45,260 bases of DNA. Source: a virus. Below the pieces are notes generated by a model that worked only from the letters and a program-made list of their open reading frames with translations, did not search any database and had not been told where the DNA came from. Position 1 is the stretch's first letter, and each line of letters starts with the position of its first letter. Below are positions 15,959-23,089 of this stretch, one piece after another. The stretch lies in IMG/VR virus record IMGVR_UViG_3300014325_000022, positions 1 through 45,260 of that record; one strand, 5' to 3'. The translations under genes were made by a program, and so were the position numbers.

Positions 15959-16253
15959 AGAATACCACGCCGAAAGAGAAAAAATTCTTCGAGCACAAAG
16001 AGCTCTGCTTAATGATATTATAGATGATTTTTATTTAGAAATGAAGAAATTCCTTGAAAAAAGAAAAGATTCATTTATTCAAAGAGAAGATTCAATTTAT
16101 CGATCATTTGATTTTTGTATGGGAACAGAACTTAATTTTGATATGATTTTCGCAATATTAGAAGAGCACGACAAAAATTTATTTAAAAGAGAACAAGAAT
16201 ATAAACAACAGGAAGAACTTGAGATTATGATGAAAGGAATGCCAAATGCTTAG
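15948..16253 (+). CDS. Small coiled protein with a recE-like start
   Basis: 101 residues from ATG 15948 (an alternative ATG lies six bases upstream). The first 25 bases (MLSKEYHA) are repeated, with one silent change, at the start of the RecE-like gene (16246-16270). The rest is a charged helical protein (ALLNDIIDDFYLEMKKFLEK) unrelated to nucleases. AAGGA is correctly spaced for 15948. Confidence 0.6.
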   Translation: MLSKEYHAEREKILRAQRALLNDIIDDFYLEMKKFLEKRKDSFIQREDSIYRSFDFCMGTELNFDMIFAILEEHDKNLFKREQEYKQQEELEIMMKGMPNA

Positions 16254-17106
16254 TAAAGAATACCACGCCGATCCTCGCATGTCACAGTCTAAACTCAAAC
16301 TTATTCTGGACGGCGTAGAAGAGTTCAAATATGCCATCGATAATCCTAAAAAGCCTTCAGATTCGCAAAATTTAGGCTCGGCTGTGCATGTGTTGATACT
16401 AGAACCTCACCGGGCCGATGTAATCGCTACAGTGCCCAAATTCGACGGCAATTCGCGGGAAGGGAAAATCTTCAAACTCATGATGCAGGGATGGGGGCCA
16501 GATTATTTCCCTGTGACTGAGAAAAAGGTCAAAAAACAAGAGAAAGGCCGCTTCTATGAAGTCGATAGCCAAGAAAAAGATTTCATCTTCGAAATGGGCT
16601 CAAAATACGCCAAAGTCCTCACAAATCCTAAAGACTATCTCATTCTTACAGAAGAGGAGCACGAGCAAGCAAAGCGGATGGCTGAAGCAGCGTTTAAAAA
16701 TGACGATACGCGGCACATTCTTTCTGCATCAAGACATTTCGAGAAAGTTCACCATTTTAATTACAAAGATATCGATTTTAAATGCCAGTTGGATACCCAG
16801 GGCCATATGTTTATCGCTGATTTGAAGACTACTACCGTCAAAAATAACGATTATGAAATTTTAAGGGCAATGAGAAAATATCGATATCTTTTTCAAGCCG
16901 CTTGTTATTCAAATGTTTTCGGATGTAATTCTTATTACATTTTATTTGTAAGAAGTGAGCCTCCCTATGCTGTTTTTCCAATTAAATTGAGTCAAGAACG
17001 CATTGATGAGGGAAGATTTGAATTTGACAAAGCTTGCGATGATTACAACTACTGCTTAAAACACAATCCAAATTTTATTGCCAATAACGAATTGAGGGAG
17101 ATATGA
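16246..17106 (+). CDS. RecE-like PDDEXK exonuclease
   Basis: 286 residues. The layout of the RecE C-terminal/lambda-exonuclease nuclease (DUF3799-like) is visible: NLGSAVHVLILEP (42-54, with G44 and H48), KCQLD with D183, then ADLKTT with D192 and K194 as the metal and catalytic residues, and the downstream LFQAACYSNVF helix with Q217. It degrades one strand of duplex ends, giving substrate to the RecT-like protein encoded upstream. Base composition is visibly less AT-rich than the small genes around it. The recE/recT pair is split by about ten small genes, so these were probably inserted between them. Confidence 0.85.
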   Translation: MLSKEYHADPRMSQSKLKLILDGVEEFKYAIDNPKKPSDSQNLGSAVHVLILEPHRADVIATVPKFDGNSREGKIFKLMMQGWGPDYFPVTEKKVKKQEKGRFYEVDSQEKDFIFEMGSKYAKVLTNPKDYLILTEEEHEQAKRMAEAAFKNDDTRHILSASRHFEKVHHFNYKDIDFKCQLDTQGHMFIADLKTTTVKNNDYEILRAMRKYRYLFQAACYSNVFGCNSYYILFVRSEPPYAVFPIKLSQERIDEGRFEFDKACDDYNYCLKHNPNFIANNELREI

Positions 17107-17462
17107 AAATTAAACCTACAGAAGAAGAATTTATTGGGAAAATATATAGGAGAGAGGCAATAATTTCTTCTTTATTGTTATTGCTTTTCGATAGACAAAT
17201 AAATTTAAATGATTTTGAAAATATAAGTGAAAATGCTTTATATTCATTTATAAAAAATCATTCAGGAGAATATCAAAAATATAAAAAAGAATTATCCTTA
17301 TATAAATTAGACAAATGCCTACTTAATGTATTGGGAAGATTTAATCATGAGTATGATTCTAAATCAATATTTAGGGTAATAATCCACGAAATAGATCGAA
17401 ATAATCGTAACGAAATTGAAAAACAAATTCAAGAAATATTACTTAACACTCCAGAAAAATGA
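17103..17462 (+). CDS. Small protein, unknown
   Basis: 119 residues, helical and charged (YRREAIISSLLLLLFDRQIN, LDKCLLNVLGRFNHEYDSKS). Not recognised. It starts as ATGA on the recE stop. Confidence 0.55.
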   Translation: MKIKPTEEEFIGKIYRREAIISSLLLLLFDRQINLNDFENISENALYSFIKNHSGEYQKYKKELSLYKLDKCLLNVLGRFNHEYDSKSIFRVIIHEIDRNNRNEIEKQIQEILLNTPEK

Positions 17463-17477
17463 ATTGAGGGAAATATA

Positions 17478-17699
17478 ATGCCATTATTTCGATATCACCG
17501 TGGCTCTTTAGAAGAGTCTATGAAGACAATAATAGAAGTAAATAGTTTAGATGATTTAAAGAAAAAATTATCGGAAGAATACGGAGAAACAAATTTAACT
17601 TGTGATTTTTATTGTTTTGATAAAAGGATTAATTGGGACACATACATGATAAGAAGCAACGGTGATATTATTGGATTTAGCGATGGAGAATTGAAATAA
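17478..17699 (+). CDS. Small phage protein (MPLFRYHRG type)
   Basis: 73 residues starting MPLFRYHRGSLEESMKTIIE, a start shared by small phage proteins of unknown role, followed by YMIRSNGDIIGFSDGEL. It is preceded by GAGGG. Probably a compact alpha/beta protein. Confidence 0.6.
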   Translation: MPLFRYHRGSLEESMKTIIEVNSLDDLKKKLSEEYGETNLTCDFYCFDKRINWDTYMIRSNGDIIGFSDGELK

Positions 17700-17701
17700 A
17701 T

Positions 17702-17758
17702 ATGAAAAAAACATTTGATGAAGTCATACAAGAAATTAAAGAAACGAATTGTCTATAA
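17702..17758 (+). pseudogene. 18-codon remnant
   Basis: ATG through TAA coding MKKTFDEVIQEIKETNCL. Too short for a confident gene; it resembles the start of a helical small protein cut short. It may be decay debris in this duplication-rich region. Confidence 0.25.
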
Positions 17759-17790
17759 TGTTTACAAAAATATAGTAAAAGGAGAATGAA

Positions 17791-17997
17791 ATGAAATTCA
17801 TAAAATTAACTATGCAACCTACCGATTGTAAAATTTATATAAATCCTGATAAAATAGAATCAATAATTGATTATATTGATGCATGTGATGATCAACCTCA
17901 TTCAACTGTCACACCAGATTCAGGAACATTTTTTAATGTCAAAGAAACTCCAAAAGAGATAATAGAAAAAATAAATTTACTTGGAGAAATAAAATGA
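17791..17997 (+). CDS. FlbD-like small protein
   Basis: 68 residues: KFIKLTMQPTDCKIYINPDK, ESIIDY, a gap, then TFFNVKETPKEIIEKINLL. This is the short FlbD/FlbEa-like fold (I.INPD.IE.I ... V.ET.EEI...I) that also occurs in many phages. AAGGAG precedes the ATG. Role in the phage unknown. A second, more diverged member is at 25542. Confidence 0.65.
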   Translation: MKFIKLTMQPTDCKIYINPDKIESIIDYIDACDDQPHSTVTPDSGTFFNVKETPKEIIEKINLLGEIK

Positions 17998-18239
17998 GTG
18001 ATGATAATATATACTATCTAAAACAAAAAATCGAAGAGCAAAATGAAATTATAAAAGATTACGAAGCTAAATGTATCCCTGGATATATCAACAAAATTAT
18101 CATTGACCTTAATTTTAAATTAAATGATTCAGAGACAAGATATAATGAATTATATTCTAAATTTCATGAATATTTAAAAAATCAAAGAGATATGGCGAAT
18201 GTATTCGGTATGTTGATAAATAAAATAGGAGAGAAATAA
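17994..18239 (+). CDS. Coiled-coil small protein, unknown
   Basis: 81 residues, mostly coil (YYLKQKIEEQNEIIKDYEAK, LNDSETRYNELYSKFHEYLK). ATGA overlap with the previous gene. Not recognised. Confidence 0.55.
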   Translation: MSDDNIYYLKQKIEEQNEIIKDYEAKCIPGYINKIIIDLNFKLNDSETRYNELYSKFHEYLKNQRDMANVFGMLINKIGEK

Positions 18240-18240
18240 A

Positions 18241-18501
18241 ATGAGAACAGAATACAACGAGGGTGATTTACTCACAAAAGAAGATATTGGATTAGTATTT
18301 AAAGGCAAGAATGGTAAAAAATGGAGGATAATAAATTTTTTACTCCATAAAGAAAGTTATCCTTTCATTGGTCTTAGTGATTGTGGGAGCCTTATGATGG
18401 GTTTTAGCCTGCATGGGATAGCTCAATTTTCTACCTACGAACTAGTCTCCTTCGTCGGCCCCTATTTTACCGAAGATAAGAAGGAATTACCGAATGTCTG
18501 A
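18241..18501 (+). CDS. SH3-like small protein, paralogue 1
   Basis: 86 residues. MRTEYNEGDLLTKEDIGLVF, KNGKKWRIINF, then ELVSFVGPYFTED. The same layout (start MRT..., G..W.vv in the middle, LVSFVG..FTE at the end) recurs in the next two genes, at 22434, and at 26970. It is probably a small beta-barrel. Function unknown. AGGAG upstream. Confidence 0.65.
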   Translation: MRTEYNEGDLLTKEDIGLVFKGKNGKKWRIINFLLHKESYPFIGLSDCGSLMMGFSLHGIAQFSTYELVSFVGPYFTEDKKELPNV

Positions 18502-18781
18502 ATACAAACATAAACTTTTAGATTTAGCTTGGAGAAATAAAATGAGAACATCATACACAGAAGGCGAATTGCTTACGAAAGACGATGTTGGACTAGTATT
18601 TAGGGCTAGAGATGGACAACAGTGGAAAGTAGTTTGTGTTAGCTCAGAAGGGCACGTATTAGCGTTAAATGAAAAAAATGATGATTATAATAGACTTTAT
18701 AGTGACGGAAAATTATCTGCGACGGATAAAATTTTTGATGAAGATTTAGTCTCCTTCGTCGGCTCAGAATTTACCGAATGA
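18494..18781 (+). CDS. SH3-like small protein, paralogue 2
   Basis: 95 residues from ATG 18494. The part homologous to paralogue 1 begins at an internal ATG, 18542 (MRTSYTEGELLTKDDVGLVF), which has GGAG at the right distance and may be the main start. The preceding 16 codons (MSEYKHKLLDLAWRNK) copy the start of the gene at 18998, so this is a fusion of two duplicated pieces. It ends LVSFVGSEFTE. Confidence 0.65.
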   Translation: MSEYKHKLLDLAWRNKMRTSYTEGELLTKDDVGLVFRARDGQQWKVVCVSSEGHVLALNEKNDDYNRLYSDGKLSATDKIFDEDLVSFVGSEFTE

Positions 18782-19005
18782 AAATTGAATTAAATAAAGT
18801 TTATTTTGATGCAAAAGGTGAACAGTGGAAAGTTGTGGCTATATTACCCATTCATTTATATTTTAACTATATAGTTATAAATAAAAGTCAAAATAAATGT
18901 AATCATATAACAGAAAGCGGTAAGGTCAATATGGTAGAATTACATGATAATGATTTGATTAAATTAGTAGGCGACAATTTTACAGAGGAAAAAATAGGTG
19001 ACTGA
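18778..19005 (+). CDS. SH3-like small protein, paralogue 3
   Basis: 75 residues: MKIELNKVYFDAKGEQWKVV, then DNDLIKLVGDNFTEEKIGD. Same family as the two preceding genes and closest to the N-terminal half of 26970-27512 (MKLELNKVYIDRNGIQYKV). ATGA junction with paralogue 2. Confidence 0.65.
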   Translation: MKIELNKVYFDAKGEQWKVVAILPIHLYFNYIVINKSQNKCNHITESGKVNMVELHDNDLIKLVGDNFTEEKIGD

Positions 19006-19234
19006 ATACAAACACAAACTTTTAGATTTAAAGACAGACGATCAACATTTAATAGGAAATGTCATAGAAAATCTTATAGAACATTCTCGTCGAAAAATAC
19101 AAAATGATGAATACGAAGAAACTATAAGCAATATTGGCCGAATAATTGTAGGACTTGCAAATGTTAGTAGGTTAAATATAGGAATTCTTCCGGTACAATC
19201 AGAACAATTAGAATTTAAAAATAACTTAAACTAG
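18998..19234 (+). CDS. Small helical protein, unknown
   Basis: 78 residues with a GTG start and GAGG upstream. It begins MTEYKHKLLDLKTDDQHLIG, of which the first 11 residues are duplicated at 18494. The rest is helical (NVIENLIEHSRRKIQNDEYE). No recognised domain. Confidence 0.55.
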   Translation: MTEYKHKLLDLKTDDQHLIGNVIENLIEHSRRKIQNDEYEETISNIGRIIVGLANVSRLNIGILPVQSEQLEFKNNLN

Positions 19235-19244
19235 GAGGATAAAA

Positions 19245-19355
19245 ATGAATTTTATAGATATTTTATATGGTTTATCCATGTTATTATTCGCAACTTCATT
19301 GTTTATATTATTATTATTTAATATAAACTTACGTAAGAAAAGAAAGCTATATTGA
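19245..19355 (+). CDS. 36-residue membrane protein
   Basis: MNFIDILYGLSMLLF, continuing through LFILLLFNI to a basic RKKRKLY tail: a single hydrophobic span with positive-inside C-terminus. AGGAGG lies just upstream of the ATG, a strong ribosome site. It could be a small holin-like or regulatory membrane peptide; it lies 0.7 kb before the lysozyme gene. Function is not determinable. Confidence 0.6.
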   Translation: MNFIDILYGLSMLLFATSLFILLLFNINLRKKRKLY

Positions 19356-19364
19356 GGTTTGTCT

Positions 19365-19577
19365 ATGAAATTTTTTGTTGAATTTACTGTACCCGTATTG
19401 TGCTCTTGTGTAATTGAAGCAGAGGGAGAAGAAGAAGCTTGGAATAAAGTTAGCGATTTTAATTTAAAACAATTAAGACAAATTGGATATAACCCGCAAA
19501 TTGAAGATGATAATTTTGAGAATAAAGACTGCGATGTGACAAATGTCAAAGAATTTCAGGAGAATATAAAACAATGA
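19365..19577 (+). CDS. Small protein, unknown (beta-alpha fold)
   Basis: 70 residues from ATG 19365 (GAGG eight bases upstream; a TTG two codons earlier is less likely). MKFFVEFTVPVLCSCVIEAE, then GEEEAWNKV resembles common small phage proteins in which an antiparallel beta hairpin is followed by an E-E-A helix. No function known. ATGA coupling to the next gene. Confidence 0.6.
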   Translation: MKFFVEFTVPVLCSCVIEAEGEEEAWNKVSDFNLKQLRQIGYNPQIEDDNFENKDCDVTNVKEFQENIKQ

Positions 19578-19939
19578 ACTTTACCGATTTTGATCGCGAA
19601 CAGAATGAAATTATAAAAAAATATGTTATTGATCCAGATTTCTTAAATATATCAGAAAAATTTTTTATTAAAAAAGAAGAATTTTATTTTGTTGATAAAC
19701 ATTCGCTTGCTATTAATGAAAAATTTTGTTTTGATTCTATTGATGAAGCAAAAAATAAATTTGTAGAAATAATACAATTAAAAATAAATGATCTTAATTA
19801 TGCAATAACAAAATATGAGTTTTTGCAATATAGAGTAAAAAATTCTATAGACCCTTTGTATTTAAAAGATACAATAATAAAATATTTATCGTCTATAGAA
19901 ATTTTATTAAAAAATACATTGGGAATTGATGATGAATAG
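19574..19939 (+). CDS. Small protein, unknown
   Basis: 121 residues, very AT-rich gene, with alternating Phe/Lys/Asp and a helical C-terminus (YLKDTIIKYLSSIEILLKN). Not recognised. Its TAG stop overlaps the lysozyme start. Confidence 0.55.
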   Translation: MNFTDFDREQNEIIKKYVIDPDFLNISEKFFIKKEEFYFVDKHSLAINEKFCFDSIDEAKNKFVEIIQLKINDLNYAITKYEFLQYRVKNSIDPLYLKDTIIKYLSSIEILLKNTLGIDDE

Positions 19940-20423
19940 CGAAGACAAAATCATAGAACTCCTCAAAAAACAGTCTGAAGGGGTCAAATTGGAGAGTTTC
20001 AAGGACCCGGATGGGTTGATGTGCATCGGCATCAATCTCGTTCAATATTATCCAAATGGAGCCATTATTCGCGAGCATGACACATGTACAGAGCAACAAG
20101 CCTTAGATTGGACCAAAAAAAAGCTTTTCAAAAAAGTCTATCCTGATGTTGAGGATTTTTGCCGGAGGCATCGTGTTCGGAATGAAATTTATGAATCTAT
20201 GTGTGTTTTTGCTTATAATGAGGGATCTCAGTGCATAAAAACAGTTCCCTTCATCGTATGTCTAGTAAATAAGCGTTGGTATGATTTAGCAAGAATAATG
20301 ATAGGTAATATCCACTACAAGGACCCATTCTACTATTCTGAAAATCAGTTAAGAAAAAGAAGAATTGAGATTGATAATTTTAAACACTTAGATGAAAGGA
20401 TAGAACATGATTTTTTATCTTAA
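19932..20423 (+). CDS. GH24 (T4-type) lysozyme-like endolysin
   Basis: 163 residues from ATG 19932 (GGGA seven bases upstream; ATG 19929 is also possible). Spacing of the GH24 triad is exact: E16 (SEGVKLESF), eight residues, D25 (FKDPDG), five residues, but position 31 is Cys (MCIGIN) where T4-type enzymes have Thr. Further family marks are AYNEGS in the middle and QLRKRRIEIDNF near the end. It would cut peptidoglycan at lysis; the Thr-to-Cys change could alter activity. No signal peptide. It is placed among early small genes rather than with late genes, which is unusual. Confidence 0.75.
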   Translation: MNSEDKIIELLKKQSEGVKLESFKDPDGLMCIGINLVQYYPNGAIIREHDTCTEQQALDWTKKKLFKKVYPDVEDFCRRHRVRNEIYESMCVFAYNEGSQCIKTVPFIVCLVNKRWYDLARIMIGNIHYKDPFYYSENQLRKRRIEIDNFKHLDERIEHDFLS

Positions 20424-20670
20424 TATATTTATTATTATATTTTATTTTTTGCTATTATTTTTCTTTATATGGTTAGGAAAGAAAAATTATGAAATAATAT
20501 ATTTATCATTATCATTGAATGGAAAAGTCACTTTATATGGTCTTAATCAAAGAAAACATAAACCATTTTGTTCCCGGCAAAATGATGGCACTGAATGGTT
20601 CCTATCAAAAACCCAAAAAGAGATTGGACCCGGAAATTTTTTACTTGAATTTAGGAGGAAAAAAATATGA
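20407..20670 (+). CDS. Membrane protein fused to a baseplate J fragment
   Basis: 87 residues. Residues 1-25 are one hydrophobic segment (MIFYLNIFIIIFYFLLLFFF). Residues ~38-82 match a piece of this phage's own baseplate J protein: KVTLYGLNQ, then GTEWFLSKTQKEIGPG and EFRR here, against EVTLYGLDQ, GNQWFLQTTQNNIGPG and SFRA there (J residues 105-148). It overlaps the lysozyme end by 17 bases, with AAGGA upstream. Its position suggests a lysis role such as holin, but the attached fragment argues for a chimeric or decaying gene. Confidence 0.6.
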   Translation: MIFYLNIFIIIFYFLLLFFFIWLGKKNYEIIYLSLSLNGKVTLYGLNQRKHKPFCSRQNDGTEWFLSKTQKEIGPGNFLLEFRRKKI

Positions 20671-21068
20671 TATGCCCATGCTGCGGTTCCACTTCAATAG
20701 AAACTAAAGAAATTAAAAAAGTCATGGAAAATGATATTTTTTCTCACGCTATTTTATTACCAACTCTAGTTATTAATATCACATCAAATAAATGCTTACA
20801 ATGTAGTGAAATCGGAGATTTTGAAAACAGAAATTCAGAAATATTAGAAAAAGCAAAAATATATATTCGTGAGAAATCAATGAGTAATTTTTTTATACGT
20901 CTTGATAATGAATGTATAAAATTAACCTATGTTGCTAGAAAATTAGGCTTGCCAATGAACATATTGCAGACAATAAGAGACAAAAATGACTATTCAGACA
21001 CAGCATATTCAATAATTAGAATGGTTTTTATGCTAGAAAATATTTGGGGGGTTAAACGTGAAATTTAA
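20667..21068 (+). CDS. MqsA/YgiT-like zinc protein
   Basis: 133 residues. The N-terminal zinc site MICPCCGSTS (C3, C6) pairs with KCLQCSEIGD (about 43-52), the YgiT/MqsA arrangement. A helical C-terminal part follows (TYVARKLGLPMNILQTIRDK), HTH-like as in antitoxins of this family. No toxin partner is evident beside it, so it could act alone as a regulator or as a decoy antitoxin against a host MqsR-type toxin. That role is inference. Confidence 0.6.
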   Translation: MICPCCGSTSIETKEIKKVMENDIFSHAILLPTLVINITSNKCLQCSEIGDFENRNSEILEKAKIYIREKSMSNFFIRLDNECIKLTYVARKLGLPMNILQTIRDKNDYSDTAYSIIRMVFMLENIWGVKREI

Positions 21069-21504
21069 GGTTGGTGATAGAGTAAGATTAAAACATGATG
21101 TATATGGCGAGCTTAATGGCGAGCTTAATAAGAATGAGTTACTTGGCAAAAGTGGAGAAATATTTATTGTAAAATCGATTTATGGATATTGTATTATTGA
21201 GAACCCAAATAATTTTATTGGATTTCATAAGAATTATTTAGAAGGTCACATTGAACTATACGAAAGAAAAATAGACGATAAATGGTATACCGCAGATGAA
21301 TTGAATAAAATTAAAGAAAGAAAAAAGAAAGTATATATCGTGATGACTCATGGATTTGGAGACCAATATAACGTAGAAAAGGTTTTTAAAACCAAAGAAT
21401 TAGCAGAAAACTACTGCAAAAGACAAAAAGGTATGTTTTCACAAAGTCTTCGTTATACGATAGAAGAACATAATGTTTCTGACAATGAATTGGAGAAAAG
21501 ATGA
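21058..21504 (+). CDS. KOW/SH3-like plus DUF7336-like fusion
   Basis: 148 residues with a GTG start. Residues 1-65 are SH3/KOW-like (KFKVGDRVRLKHDVYG, LLGKSGEIFIV). Residues ~88-145 are a DUF7336-like module (KVYIVMTHGFGDQYN, VFKTKELAENYCK, YTIEEHNV) related to the separate 56-residue protein at 9340-9510. A tandem GAGCTTAATG repeat near 21110-21128 duplicates GELN residues. Function unknown. Confidence 0.65.
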   Translation: MKFKVGDRVRLKHDVYGELNGELNKNELLGKSGEIFIVKSIYGYCIIENPNNFIGFHKNYLEGHIELYERKIDDKWYTADELNKIKERKKKVYIVMTHGFGDQYNVEKVFKTKELAENYCKRQKGMFSQSLRYTIEEHNVSDNELEKR

Positions 21505-22007
21505 GATTTTTTAAATTATTTTACAAAAAAGCAATGAGATTTTTTGTAAGTAAATCTTCTAAAATTTCTACTATACGACAAGAAGAATTTAAAAGCTTCA
21601 TAATCAGATGTATATATGGGTATGGGTTTAAAAAACAAATTAAACCATATTATGAGATTAGTATTTTTGAAAATTTTGATCAAACTCAGGGTTTTTATAC
21701 TATTGATAAATATGAGTTTATCTCTCTTCTTGTTCATAGAATGATATACTTAAATGAAGACGATATTCCTTCTTTTCATGGGACGATAGAAGATTTAATG
21801 AATTCAATAGAACATATTTTTAATTTTATTACTATATTAAAAAATGATAAAAAATGTTATGATTATTATGAATCTATTTATAGAAAGTATATCGAAGAAA
21901 ATAATATTACTGGAAATTTTATATTTTTAGAAGTTAAAAACCCTTGGGAACGACCTATTTTTAAAAAAATTAATAATTTTAAAAACTGTAGATTGGAGAA
22001 AAAATGA
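21501..22007 (+). CDS. Protein of unknown function
   Basis: 168 residues, Phe/Ile/Lys-rich, from a very AT-rich gene. The first 20 residues are basic and hydrophobic (RFFKLFYKKAMRFFVSK) and may be an amphipathic helix. The remainder is soluble alpha/beta-like. No family recognised. ATGA junctions on both sides. Confidence 0.55.
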   Translation: MRFFKLFYKKAMRFFVSKSSKISTIRQEEFKSFIIRCIYGYGFKKQIKPYYEISIFENFDQTQGFYTIDKYEFISLLVHRMIYLNEDDIPSFHGTIEDLMNSIEHIFNFITILKNDKKCYDYYESIYRKYIEENNITGNFIFLEVKNPWERPIFKKINNFKNCRLEKK

Positions 22008-22198
22008 GGTTTGAAGAGATATTGCCTTATATCAGGGAATATAAAAAAGTAAGAAGAAGAAGCTGGAAAAAAGGATTTTGGATTTTATGGGAAGAACATT
22101 ATTTTGATGACAATGGAGGAAATACTTATCATATAGAGATGGAAGAAGATGTGATAGATGCAGATGATTGGGAGTTATTTGAAAGGGTTGAGGAATGA
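22004..22198 (+). CDS. DUF2829/Tad2-like small protein
   Basis: 64 residues: MRFEEILPYIREYKKVRRRSW, a turn-rich middle, then DADDWELFERVEE. The F.E.L.....KKVRR.SW start and the DADDWE end are characteristic of DUF2829-type proteins, including Tad2, which sequesters the cyclic signal of Thoeris immunity. The match is better than for the protein at 4977. An anti-defence role is inference. Confidence 0.6.
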   Translation: MRFEEILPYIREYKKVRRRSWKKGFWILWEEHYFDDNGGNTYHIEMEEDVIDADDWELFERVEE

Positions 22199-22437
22199 AA
22201 CAAATAGAAGATAGATTAAATAATATTTTACTTAACAAAAAATCAATGCGTATGCTTTCTTTTCTTCAAGAAGATTATAAAAATTTATTAAAAAAAGTAC
22301 ACCACATCTTAGGAAGAAATCCTGAAGCTGAAATTGCTTTAATGAACATAGAACAATCTTGGATGTGGGTTAATAAATCATTACAAATTAATCAAGAAGA
22401 GGCGTGGGGATCAAATGATGAAAGGAATGAGGAATGA
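22195..22437 (+). CDS. Small helical protein, unknown
   Basis: 80 residues. The pattern GRNPEAEIALMNIEQSWMWVNKSL resembles a conserved helix (E...A...LE...MW.N..) seen in small phage Acb2-type and related proteins, but the match is too loose to name. ATGA coupling to both neighbours. Confidence 0.5.
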   Translation: MKQIEDRLNNILLNKKSMRMLSFLQEDYKNLLKKVHHILGRNPEAEIALMNIEQSWMWVNKSLQINQEEAWGSNDERNEE

Positions 22438-22646
22438 AATTTGAAGTTGGTCAAAAAATTAAACTACGTAATGGCGAATGTTTAATAGTTATGTCTGTTA
22501 ATCTAGATTCAATCACGCCAGTATCCTTAAAATTTTTGGATGGATCATTTGCAGGTTCTTATTTTCCGAATGGTAAATTTAATTCTACCAATGACATTTC
22601 TCAGTTTGATATCGTAGAAATAATTGAAGAGGACTTAGATAAATGA
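22434..22646 (+). CDS. SH3-like small protein, paralogue 4
   Basis: 70 residues: MKFEVGQKIKLRNGECLIVM, then GKFNSTNDISQFDIVEIIEE. Diverged member of the small-protein family at 18241-19005: a short barrel with a G-rich turn and a final acidic strand. Function unknown. Confidence 0.55.
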   Translation: MKFEVGQKIKLRNGECLIVMSVNLDSITPVSLKFLDGSFAGSYFPNGKFNSTNDISQFDIVEIIEEDLDK

Positions 22647-22693
22647 GAACTTCATGCACTAAAGACGAATTTTTATTATTTTCAAATAATTAA
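22643..22693 (+). pseudogene. Truncated paralogue (MRTSCTKDE)
   Basis: Sixteen codons beginning MRTSCTKDEFLLF, then a stop. It matches the starts MRTEYNEGD (18241) and MRTSYTEGE (18542), so it is a leftover 5-prime end of another copy. The following 22694-22840 contains no gene I can support. Confidence 0.5.
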
Positions 22694-22840
22694 CAAATTA
22701 ATAAACTCTCTAATTTGACTTATAATCGACGAAAATAATCTGTCCTATGCAAAATCTATCCTCGATGTTCTCCTATTCCAAAATCGCCTAAAAAAAGCCA
22801 AATTTTGCACGCTGAATACCAATCAGAGTAAAAATATTAA

Positions 22841-22875
22841 AATATCACATAACATATAATTATGTGATATTTTTT
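22841..22875. terminator. AT-rich hairpin terminator
   Basis: AATATCACATAA (22841-22852), 7 bases, TTATGTGATATT (22860-22871), followed by TTTT on the plus strand. It would end the plus-strand gene run from recT onward. It also overlaps the stop codon of the minus-strand HTH gene and may terminate in both directions. The stem is AT-rich, so strength is moderate. Confidence 0.5.
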
Positions 22876-23087
22876 CTTGGTAACTTTTTAATTGGTTCTG
22901 AAACTTCTTCGAGAAAAGCCTCAAGTCGCATGCGAGTAGACATGCATCCATCATATCTGCCTTTTACTCGTGAAATAAGAGTAAGAGTCGATTTGCTAAT
23001 CCCAGTTTCTTTTGACAGATTAGTCATTTTTTTAACAATACGTAGACAACGTACTAATAGTTGGTATGGCGCCGAGAATTTTTGCAT
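22860..23087 (-). CDS. HTH DNA-binding protein on the opposite strand
   Basis: 75 residues from ATG 23087. An HTH-like stretch MTNLSKETGISKSTLTLISR (about 21-40) is followed by a basic region and an acidic helix (MRLEAFLEEV). It is the only minus-strand gene between 10.6 and 30.1 kb, the position of a repressor. A perfect palindrome TATGCAA-A-TTGCATA lies immediately before the start (23090-23104), suggesting autoregulation. No ribosome site is visible, so it may be leaderless or weakly translated. Confidence 0.55.
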   Translation of the reverse strand: MQKFSAPYQLLVRCLRIVKKMTNLSKETGISKSTLTLISRVKGRYDGCMSTRMRLEAFLEEVSEPIKKLPRKNIT

Positions 23088-23089
23088 GG

